Shown piece after piece: positions 28,201 through 40,200 of a DNA stretch of 64,000 nucleotides. Every line of letters starts with the position of its first letter. Position 1 is the stretch's first letter. The notes beneath the pieces were generated by a model. It was not told the DNA's origin. It worked only from the letters and a program-made list of their open reading frames with translations, and searched no databases. The position numbers were made by a program, and so were the translations under genes. The stretch is taken from NCBI GenBank assembly GCA_030248225.1, contig JASANE010021011.1, positions 1 to 64,000 of the forward strand, read 5' to 3'. The stretch is from Trileptium ribeirensis. Taxonomy: Eukaryota > Nematoda > Enoplea > Enoplida > Thoracostomopsidae.

Positions 28201-31200
28201 GCTCGCTAGCAACGGTCGCGACACGGTTTATAACACAATTCGCTTGCTGCTCGATAGCTTGAAACGCGGCAGTCATTCCTGACATGTACTGTACAAGCTG
28301 GAATTCTGTTCTTTCGAAGCAGATGAAACAAAATTTTACTAGCATCGCTCATGAGTGCAAATAATGTTTTTTTTTATTTCTGGCAGTAACGCCACTTACG
28401 AATTTTTATTGGAAATTATATATATTTTTGTAGGATTAGGCAGAATTTAAATTAATAAATTTAATGTTTGTGTGCGTTCTTTTTCTCCAGTATCGTTGTC
28501 CGGACACCTAAAGGCCGAATTCTTGAAAATGTCCTCGTGCAATTCTATTAGCCGATGGCGACAGCTTGTGAATTTTTTGCACAGGGTAATAAATTGGTCA
28601 TCATGTATTTTGTTAATTAGCTTTCCTTTTAACCATTGGACTGGCTGCTGATAACCGTTGCTAAATTTGGTTTGACCTAAGATATTATTTATTCGATGTT
28701 ATACTTTGGGTTTAATTTTGAAAATTTATTGTTCTGAAGGCCGAATTGTTTAAAATAATGTCATTTAAATAACTCTATTAACCGATGGTGACAGCTGCTG
28801 AATTTTTTTCACAAAGTAACATTGTGGTTTTAAAATTATTTCTCTTTTTACCAGTTTGACTGTGACTGGTGCTAATCGTTGCTAAATTTGGAATCATCTA
28901 ACATTTTTCTTGTTTGATGTTATATTTCGGTTTTATTTTTTGAAAATTTGGCGTTCTAGCAAGGTTGAAGCTACCAACATCTCTTCCTCTTGTGTTAAAA
29001 TAGTGACCGTTCCATAGCTTTCCAAAACCTGATGGCTTTTTGGAGGATTCATGTCGATTCTTGGCTGATCTAAATGCTGCATATTTACGTATTTTGAAAA
29101 TTTAGACTGTCCAATAATGATGTACAGAATTAACTGTATACACAAACGTGTATAAACGCACACAGTCAGAAGCGCGTTTAAGCGCACATGCGCTGAAACG
29201 CCTTTAAACGTACACTCACGCAGACGGGTTTAAGCGCAAGCGAAAGCAAATGTGTTTAAATGTGCGTTTCAACCATCTGCATGCGTGTGGTGAGTTTGCG
29301 TGTTTTTATGCAGTTAGTTCTGTCCGTGACTGTACAAATCAAGCTATAAAATACCCTTCTAGCAATAGTCATTAATTTATAAAAATATATAACATTACAT
29401 TAAACATAAATCTTGGGTCATTAGCATATCATAAATTTGTGTTTCGGGTGAATGGGAGATACACATAGAGCATTTGGAAAGTGGTGTTCTCCACTATGCA
29501 CAAACATTTAATTATTCTTTTATATAGCTTTGTGTTTACATAAACTGTGCTCAAAATATTTTTGAAAGAAAAGCGGTTAATCTAATCTAATAGTTCGTAA
29601 TAGATTGCCAATGCTCATTAGTGTATTACGAAACTATCTATAAATTAGCTATTTAACTGTATTTGTCTAAGGTGTATGTGAACTTCGAGCGTGAATGTTT
29701 GCTGTTTGCCGTTATAGAACGCAGAGTCTGAATTCCAAGCGTCCAAGGCTGTATTGGAGCTACAGCTGCAGTTAGCATATCCAAGGCTGGATATCAATGT
29801 GACCAAGGGACTGAACCATTTGCTTAAGGGGCCTTTCTGTGTACATCCCAAAACAGGTGAGTTCCAAGCGTTGTATATCTGTTAAGCTATGTAACATAGG
29901 AATGTGCATGTTCTGACGCCACACGTCCGCGTCGATTTTTAAACACCAAAAATGAAATCTCATTTAAAAGGTTTGTTCTTGTTTATTAATCAAGGAATGA
30001 AGATTTTGTAAAAATTCGAATAGGTCTTAAATCCAGTAATAATAATTGAACAAAAAAGTTCATTTTTTTTGGAAAAACGCTTTTTGGAGTTTTTAAGTTT
30101 TTTGCTAGTTTTGAACAAGCAGCTTTAAATTTTTTGTTTTGTGATATCAGATAAGGTAAAATCACTAAGTTTCTCTAAGCTTACGCTATGCAACACTTAA
30201 GCATTACCATTTTAGGTAAATGCTCTCGGGCATGTAACGTCACACTAATATCTTTTACGGCAAACTTAACTAATGTATAATCTCACATTAGGAAGGATGT
30301 TACGTACAATCTTAATGTTTCGTTGGAGAATTTATTGCTTTTCGTACGATCTATATTGCTGAAACCTGATCCTGTTTGATATGGCGCAGAATATCACATC
30401 ACTGTCAGACATCAGTTCAAAAGCTTTTCCCAGATTTAGTACGAAGTATTTGTTCAAATCACTTGCTCGAGATTTGTATATATAATTGCAATTTCTCAAC
30501 GGAAAAATTAGCGCTACAAATTTTAATACATCGTTACGTAATTTATGTGTTTTACTTGTATCAAAACACAGTACTGACTACAACTACTGTTGGTCGTTTT
30601 AAAAATTTGAAATTTTGTTTGTGTTTTATTTTTGTGCGAGCACTATTAAATAAATTTTTATTTGTATTGTATTTGCACAAATTTTGTATTTTCTAATGCA
30701 TTATTTCTAAACGTGTTCTAAATCAGTTTGTATTTTTTGGGAACCGTCGAGATGTTTATGTAGATGGATATGTATTCAGTACTGATGACATGGATATGAT
30801 TTACCATATCCGGGTAAAATTGCGGGATATAGTATATTCCGAATATGGACAAACATGCCTTAAAATTTTAAACTTCAACAACACTGTATATGGGTCATTT
30901 CACGAAACCATGTCATTTTAGTCGGGGGGGGGCTACATCGGCACTTTTTGGCCCATACCATCAATCTTTTCTAAGGAAATTTAATGTCGCTGTGAGATGT
31001 AGTAATAGCATACCCGACGGTCATAACGAGGTATGGTGGACCTCTGTATCCCAAACATAGCAGGAGCCAGAGGCCCTCAACCCGGGTTGGCCAAATGAAG
31101 CCAAAAGCACATGTCCCAATATAAACGTTCTCCGTATCGCTAGCACGTGATACATATGTGTGTTTTTCATTTCACTGTGATCCATTGGTATTTGCTAATT

Positions 31201-34200
31201 TTTCCGGAAAAACTTGGGAGTAAGCATCGGCATTGAAGCTGACGTCAAGCTTCCGAAAATTTTTTTCGTGACATGTAGCCCCCCCCCACCAAGGTCAAAT
31301 CTGGCAGCTTTCAGACGCTGGTAAATAACGTCAAAGTGCACTAGCGCCAAAAATGCTATATAACGGTAATAGTAATCAGTACTGGTGTTATTGAAAAAAG
31401 AATATCAGCGTCTGTCCATGTGTTATTTCATTATGAGGTGGAAGGTCATAAAATGCCAAAAATGGGGTATGCAAAATGTAGCCCACCCCCGACCTGACCA
31501 AACTTAAATTTAAAAAAGCCAAATTTAGCATACAGTCTTACAATAGGCCGGATATAAACATAGTAAAGTCCCACTAGAATCGACCCATCTATTAAAAATT
31601 TTCAATGAAAATGTAGCCCCCCGACCTGTCGTGTAGTAATAGTATACCCGACGGTCATAACGAGGTATGGTGGACCTCTGTACCCCAAACATAGCATGAG
31701 CCAGAGGCCCTCAACCCGGGTTGGCCAAATGAAGCCAAAAACACATGTCCCAATATAAAACTTCGCCGTATCGCTAGCACGTGATACATATGTGTGTTTT
31801 TCATTTCACTGTAATCCATTGGTATTTGCTAATTTTTCCGGAAAAATTTGGGAGTAAGCATCGGCATTGAAGCTGCCGTCAAGCTTCCGAAAATTTTTTT
31901 CGTGACATGTAGCCCCCCCCACCAAGGTCAAATCTGGCAGCTTTCAGACGCTGGTAAATAACGTCAAAGTGCAGTAGCGCCAAAAATGCTATATAACGGT
32001 AATAGTAATCAGTACTGGTGTTATTGAAAAAAGAATATTAGCGTCTGTCCATGTGTTATTTCATTATGAGGTGGAAGGTCATAAAATGCCAAAAATGGGG
32101 TATTAAATGTATTAATGGGTAGTAAAGCCCCACTAGAATCGACCCATCCATTAAAAATTTTTAAAGAAAAAGTAGCCCCCCCCGACCTGTCGTTTAGCCC
32201 ACCACCCCCCCCCCCCCCCCCCCCCCCCCGACCGCATGTATAATAAAAGTAATCGAAGGTCGCAAGAATCATATTAGTATATAAGTTCATCATCATTGCA
32301 CTATGATATGGGGCCGTGCTGTTAACTGGACAGCTAGGGAACCCTTCTGCCTGCCCGCACATCTATTACACGCATTGTCCTTGGTATCATCACTTAAATT
32401 AAGCTAGTCATAGATCAATTTATATGTATTTGTTTTACACCAGCTTACATCTAGAATGTGTAGAAGTAGCTAAAGTTTGGCGCGTTGCATGTTGTAGGAA
32501 GCTGTATCCCCCCGACGTGACGTGTAGCCCCCCCCCCCCGACCTGAGGTGTAGCCCCCCCCCCCCGACTCAACATATCGGGGTGCCAACTTTGCACAAGG
32601 TGAAGGATCTGCCTGAAATTTTTTTCTCAGACGTCCCCCGCTCATGGTTTGTTTGTGAGCATAAAATGGTATCTGTAGGTGTTGTCTCCGTTGCGTTAGA
32701 AAAACTTCTGCGACAGGCTTGTTCTAAATTGGTCGATTTTTAACCCCAAGAATGCCCTAGCAGCACCAATTTTAGGTCGCAAGTGCTCCAAATGGCTTGA
32801 CGAGGACCATTTTGGTCTGACTTGCATAAAAACAGACCATGGTTCGCGTGTCACTCCGTCAACCTACAGAATAATGACTTATTTCGGATTAAAATTTGAC
32901 CCCCAAGGGGCCCTTTCCAACCCCTGTAGCAGGTTTCGGGTAGCTCGTTTTGCATAGAGACATCGATATTCGAAAAAATCAGGGTTTTTTTACATCGGAA
33001 GGGTCTAGACACTGTACATTCGAAAACGTTTCATTTTGGCTTCAAAAAGTGGTGTTTCAAAAGTACATGGTTTCGTGAAATGACCCATATCAGCCTTTGC
33101 CATTCACTATTACAGCGTAATTTATTATGTATTAACCATTTGAAACATAAACGTTGTTCTGCTGATAAAGTACTCTTTGCGCAAATATTTGCTGTTTAAG
33201 TTACACTAAGCCTACTTTAGCAAAAAGTATTTAATTGGAAAAGCGCGAGCGGAGCTTCCACTAGGGTAAATCGGGAACATTTCTTATTCTGTCATTCATA
33301 ACTCTTCTTCGGATAGAAGGATTTCGGTAAATTTTTTACTCGATGACAGAATTGACGGTGTTATGCCCTTTGGTTGAACGCGAACAGCTCCGACTCCATA
33401 TTATACGGTGTCAAAATGGTAAAAAACAGGTCTTTAGCAGAAAAATATCTCGCGAAACAGGTTTTGTATCGAAAAATGTAGACCGCCATGATCTCGGGAT
33501 CTACATTTGTGCACCACTCCCCTGGATAGTCCAAACCTCGGAAATTATAGCCGGGGGGGCAGTTTTTTGCCGAATTTTGTCTCGTTTTGACGTTTACTTT
33601 CTTAACAGGGGGCTTTGAGCCGGGGGGGAGCAGCCGAAAATGTCGCTGACCCACTACTTTGGACTAGCCAACTCCCTGTGCCGCTGCGGGCCAAATATGG
33701 TTCGTCGACCCTTTGCCACAAATAGCGATATTTCGATGTTCGGCATGTTATTGCATTGGTTTTACATTACAATAAGTGCCTATAACTAGGCTCTCCATTC
33801 GCGAAAAATTTTGCCAGGAGGCATGAACCAGGGGCTCCCCTAGTTCCGAACCGGGGGGCTAACGATTTTGCCAGGGAGCATTTTGCCTAGAGAAAAACAA
33901 TTAAAACCGTGTCAGAAACACTGTCAAAACGCTTTGGTAGAGAGAAAAAGCTATTTTGAAGCAAATTTTAACAAATTTGCGAAATTTTTGCTTGAGGACG
34001 GAATTTTACATATTTTGATTAAATTTTATGTACTTTGGACCGATTGGAAACAAAAAATTTCGTTGAACCGAGGGAGCCCAAAATTTTGCCAGAGGGCATG
34101 AACTGAACAGGGGAACCGAAAAATTCCCGCTCCCCATTTGGAGAGCGTCTTATAAATCACGCTGAATACAATGGCTGTGCTATCCTGAGTTTAACTTGAC

Positions 34201-37200
34201 TATATTATACATTTTCATGGGCTTTCAAGGGTTTTACCGTCGATGAACCCGGTTTCCAAAATGTAGTGTGTTTTAATTTGTCTGAATATCGGAACGTAGT
34301 GGAGATTGTGTGGTGCAGGGATGAAAGCTTTTAAATTCCATCTATGTGTGTGATCGGCCATAACTCGGGAAAGACTTAACCGATTTTAATTATCTTGGGC
34401 TCATTCGAACCGGCATAGTTGATTTACCGTGCATGAGCGTTTTTTAATTTGGGGTCTGGTTCCCGGGTCAGTGGTCAAGATGACGGTTTTACCCCATTTT
34501 AATACCCTTCACGGAAGTAATGTTATTTTTATCTTAACTTGAGAATTTTTTCTGGATGGTTATATTTTATTGTAAAACGATATATGCCGATGCCTCTTTT
34601 TAGTCTTTCGCTTAAAGTTCCGGTCCTGGAGTTATGGGGTTCGAGCAAAGAGTAACCGGAATTCCGATTCCGGCGAAAATCGTGTTCCGGTTGCAGTTCC
34701 GGCAAAATGCAAATACCATACCGGAACCGGAATTCCGGTTTAAAAATTTTTGTTTCAAATTTTCCACATTTTTGACTCATCTGTAGTCCAAACATGTAAT
34801 ATATACAATGATCACCTTCCAATACAACCAACAAAAAGAAAAGATTAACTCAGCATATTCTGTGTGAAACGGAAGTAGGACACATAATTTCAGCAGGAAT
34901 TTTTCATCTTACCGCTGCGGAAGTTAGCAAAACCAAACCAGTTCGATGCTTGTTATAACTGTTTAATGCAATCAGAAGTCTGCGGCGTATGCTAGAATTA
35001 AATCGGTCCAACTCGTTTCCAGAGTATGGATAATTTAGAAATACTTAGCTGTAATATTGGCTAATATAAGCTGCGCCAAACGCTAGCCAGTGCGTTTGTA
35101 AATTTAGTAAATCAGTCTACATTGAAGTAAAGTAACATATATGCAACGCAGCCAGAAACTGAGTTTTTGGCAATGAACCTTTTTTATTGAAACTGTGCGA
35201 CCAGTATAACAGTTCATCCCATTTGTTGCATTCTTATCAACGCTAGCGTAATCAATGTCTCTGGTCACTGACCAGAAAATTATGGTGTACCTTACATTGT
35301 TTTCTTTTAAAACCATATAAAACAATAAGTTTAAGTTTCCTGCAGAATGTGTGACGCAATTTAAGCAAGGCTGTATAGTGGAAAGGATTTTCTGCTCTCG
35401 GGTTCCAAAAACCAACATATTGATGGACAAATAAACATTATTAGCTTCCTCAGTCTCTTCAAAGTTCCAGAGAGGCAATAATGCCATCGCAATATATTAA
35501 TCTTAACGTAAAAGTTATTTTTAATGCATTTTAAATACACTGTGCCTTAATGTCTCCCTTCATCTGTTTTACTATATATATAAATTTCGAAGACTAGGCT
35601 CCGGATCCGGTTTAACTGGACGATTCCGATTGCTGGTTCTCGTTCCGGTTATTCCCTGGGTTTGAGGTATTGCACCGTCGTGGTTCATCGGCCCAAAATT
35701 GGAAAATTTGTTCTGACGTCCTAGGCGGCTTGAAAGTTTTACTTGTGTATTTTCGAGCGTGGGAAACTAATTGCCGGTGTTTATTTTGGTCTGCGACCCA
35801 TGTCTACGGAGGTATGGCGCCCTCATGTTTTGGGGTCAGAGGTAAAAATAAGGGTTTTTCCGCTATTTTAGTATTATTCACAGAAGGTTATTTTTATATT
35901 AACTTTCGAATTTTCTCTTGTTGGTTCTATTTCATATTAAAATGATAAATGCCGATGCCTCTTTTTTGTTTGTCAATTAAAACCTCGGTTCTGGAGCTAT
36001 GAGGTTGGGGTTTGAGGTATGGCAACCTCGTGGTTCATCGACCCAAATTCGACAATTATTGTTCTGGCGTTATTGGCGGCTGAAAAGTTTCACTTTGTTG
36101 TTTTTCGGGCATGGGTTAGTCATTGCCGGTTTTGGTTCTGCTGTACGACCCATGTATACGGGAGTATGGCGACCCATGTGTACGGGAGTATGGAGTATGG
36201 TTTCAGTTCAATGGTCAAAATAAGGGTTTTTACCCCATGTTAGTGCCCTTCACGGAAGCAAGGTTATTTGTGTGTTATTTTTCAATTTTTTTCGCTGCTT
36301 GGTTTTATTTCATAGTAAAATGATGAATTCCAGTGCCTCTTTTTCTTTTTCGAGTAAGGCTCCGGTTTTGCATTTATGGTGCTCGAGGTATGCACCCTCA
36401 TGGTTCCTCAACCCAAAATTTGAAAATTAATTCCGGGGCGGCTGCAATGTTTTACTTGGTGGTTTTGGGATATGGGAAACTCATTGCAGGTGTTGATTTT
36501 GCTCAGGGACCCATGGTTCCATAGGTACATGGGTATGGCGCCCCCATGGTTCTTCGACCCAAAATTCCGAATTTTATTGTGACGTCCTGGGAGGCTGATA
36601 GTTTGCACTTGGGGGTGGGGTTTCGGATATGGGAAACTTATTACCGGTGATAGCTTTGTTATAACTTGTGCGGTATTGTGTGATATCCACATATAGCATA
36701 TCGACGTATGGTATAGAGAGCTGATTGGCTGTGCACGCAAAAGGCGTAGGTGTACCTATGCTTCGCTACGTTCTGCAACATCGATAGAGTAACTAGTCTA
36801 TTGCCTGTAGGGTATCAAGTAAGGTCTATATGTAGGCAATTCTTAAGGCTCTATACAATAATTTGGTTATCTAGGTGCATATTTTCATTTAGTTTCAATG
36901 GATTTAGGGACAGTGAACCCGATTTCCAGAATATACTCTCTTTTCATTTGTTTGGTTACGTATTGCGTACAGGTAATCAAGAATTATCTATAGGTTCTCG
37001 GGTAGGCTGAATATCCTGATCTAATGTCCAGCACGAGTATTTCATGGCTTTTCAGACGTTTGGGTTTAGGGTCAATAATATCCATTCACTGAAAAAGTCG
37101 GTTTTCAGTAGTTTTTACATTGCATTAAAATAGTCTATCTAAATGTTTTCAAATATACTGAATACAATGATTTGGTTATTTTGAATCCAGCTAGCACCTT

Positions 37201-40200
37201 TCATGTTTTTTGAATGGGCTTACTGTTAATGAACCCGATTTCCAGATTATAGTCAGTCTTCTGTTGTTTGGTCAAGAAGAATTGTCTATATAGGTATTCC
37301 GGTAGGATGAATGCAAGGGTTTCTTTATATAGAGACCAGCACAAATACAGATGCGCTGTTAGTTCTTTTCATTGGGTTTAGGGTTCACGAGGTTTTATTG
37401 TTTTCAGTGGGTTTAGGGTTCAAAAGGTTTTAGAATGGCATATTCATCAAACACAGCCTGTTACAGGTTATTAAAGAAAATGCCTGAAAAATGAGAACAG
37501 GTCGCTCCGTGTCACACTCCGTTCCTAGTAACTAGTAGTTAACATAACTGCGCTCTCCATTCTCTAAAAATTTTGCCAGGCCCCCCCGGTTCCGAACCGG
37601 GGGCCGCCCGATTTTGACAGCGGGCATTTTGCCAAGAGAAAAACGGTGAAAAATCGTGTCAGAAAGACTACCAAAACGCTTTTGATGGAGCGATTTTGTT
37701 GCAAATCCTGACAAATTTTGCGAAATTTTTTGCTTCAGAACGGAATTTTAGTACAAATTTTGATCAAATTTTTGTAGCTTAGACCGATTGGAAACTAAAA
37801 AATTTTCCCAGAGGCGGTGAACCGGGGGAGCCCAAGATTTTGCCAGGGGCATGAACCGGGGGGCACCTGCTTAGAACCTGGGGGCATCGAAAAATGCCAG
37901 GGGTCCCTACCCGCCCCCCATAATTTGGAGAGCCCAGCGTAAGTTTATTAAAAAATGGAAATTTCGGATATTTATAATAACTTGCTGATCTCGGTGGGAT
38001 GCTAGAGAATCGATAGATCTGTAAACCAGATAGAGGGAATTCGCAAAGGTTGCCAGTTTGCAAGTAAAGTCTTAACAATCATGGCTAAATACCTCATTTC
38101 GGACAAAAATTGGAAATATCAAAATATATTATAGTAAATCTTTTTGTTTAAGGTGTAACTCCAAAAACAGTGTTTTTGAGAAAAACGCAGCTAAAGTTTC
38201 CAGCCTATTAAAATTAAATATCGTGTATTTCGACACAAAATTTCGCACAATTGTCACAAAATTGCCAGTTTGAGCAAGAATGACTTGTCGGTAACATTTA
38301 AATTTAAAAACCGATGTCAGTGGTCATCCTGGGGTCTGGGAATGACATATTAAGGTCGAGAGAGGTCATCTCGGGCTTATCCCTGCGCGTCTAAAAACCG
38401 CTAAAGTTTTCTCTTACTAAGCACTTATAATTGCAGTTTCTTGTTACAATACACATATTAGTCGTATTGTGATAGTTACAGAGCTTTATGGTTCCTCCCC
38501 AGCTCATCTGGGAGGTATCCACACAGGTATTTTCAGTTTCCGCAGTTCTAAACAAGGAACCCGCAGGCTAATGCTCCCAGGTATAAAGTTTATTGGTTTG
38601 GAGAAGCTAGCTTGCTGGTAGTAATTTAATGATTGCGAAATTGGATCACAAAACGTCCTATTTTTTCGTGCAGTCGAGAAATCGGACAACAGAAAAATCG
38701 TCTATCGCAATAACATGGATAAGAATTTTTATTGGATAAAAGGCTACCTACCGATTTTGCAGTACTTGGGGTGCCGGCGTTCTCAATGGATTTTATTCCT
38801 GGATTAGTATAGTGCAACTACACGAAAATCATGTAGATTTGTTTGTGGTCTAAATGTATAAGAATGTTAACATTATATCATAGAAATTAATGATTTTAGG
38901 CAAAGTTTCAGTTCCTTTCTCTGCTCACAATGTCGAACTATTTAACTATGAGGAAGTTCCTCGTGTAGAGTGAGTATAATATTGATTTGTTATTTGTAAT
39001 TCGCTACAACGAGTCTGTAATTCTCGTTTGAAAATTACTGTTTGTATGACCATGTTTCCCCTAGGTCGAACTGGAGGAATCATCAACGCGAAAATAACAT
39101 ACTATATGGCTGATTCACAGTAAATATACCATAACTAGTAACTCGCAAACGTTGGCGAAACGGAGCGAGCGTGGTTTCATGAACTGGTAATTTTGTGAAA
39201 TCACTTTGTAACAGGCTTTGTGCTTGATGTATATACTTCACTAAAACCTCTGTAACCGAAAATCCGCTGAAAACCTTGAAACCGCACGGAGTATTCGTGC
39301 TAGCCTTTAGATAACCAAACCACAGTATCCATCGTACCGAAAAACTATTAACATTCTTCATACACTTTACGCAATGCATAATCTAGATGCTGAAGACGGC
39401 AGGGAGTAACCGGAATTCCGGTTCCGGCGAAAATCGTGTTCCGGTTGCGGTTCCGGCAAAGGGCAAAAACCATACCGGAACCGGAATTCCGGTTTAAAAA
39501 GTTTGTTTGAAATTTTCCACGTTTTTTTCTTCATCTGTGATCCAAATATATGTAATATATATTATACAATGATCAAGCTCCAATACAACCAAGCAAAAGA
39601 AAAGATTAACTAAACAATTTGACGTTTGAAACGTAAGTAGGGCACATAATTTCAGTTGGAATTTTTCATAATAACCTGCAGGGGTTTGTTAGCAAATCAA
39701 AGCCATGTCGATGCTTGTAGCAGCTATTTTACACATCCAGAAGTCTGTGTGGTACATTTCAATTAAACGGGTCCAACTCGGTAACAGAGTATGGCTTACG
39801 CAGAAGTACTTAGGGTATGCTTGGCTAACGTAAATTGCTTCAAGAACCCGCCAATGCGCTTGTAAACTTGGTAAATCAGTCTAAATTGAAGTAAACTAAC
39901 GTTATCTGCAACGCAGCTAGAAACTGCTTTCTTGGCAAAGAACTGTATTTATTGAAACTGTGCGAGCAGCACCACAGTTTGTCTCATTTATAGCATTCTG
40001 ATTAGAAAGCTATCATCATTATGATCTAACTTACGGGCACTGTTTGTCCAAAACTTACGGGCACTAGCCTAAACAGTGTCCCTGACCACTGATCAGAAAA
40101 TTACCTTCTATCTATAATTATTTTCTCTTAGAAACCATATAAACCAATAATTTCAAGTTTCCTACAGAACATGTAGCAAACGTATGTGTAGTAAAGGAAG

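Larger units (their letters stand above)
30888..33090. mobile_element. 2.2-kb non-coding DNA element with perfect 26-bp terminal inverted repeats
   Basis: The left terminus ATATGGGTCATTTCACGAAA (continuing CCATGT, 30888-30913) is exactly repeated in inverse at 33065-33090. The interior has no reading frame with protein-like sequence. It holds several ATGTAGCCCCCC-type C runs and a large tandem duplication. A GGGTCATTTCACG-like terminus recalls ends of known cut-and-paste elements in invertebrates, but the superfamily is not assigned. Flanks are TA-rich and a clear target duplication cannot be fixed. Confidence 0.75.

Noticed and set aside
32021..32645. Gly-rich minus-strand frames
   Set aside because: The glycine runs are translations of poly-C tracts in a non-coding element.
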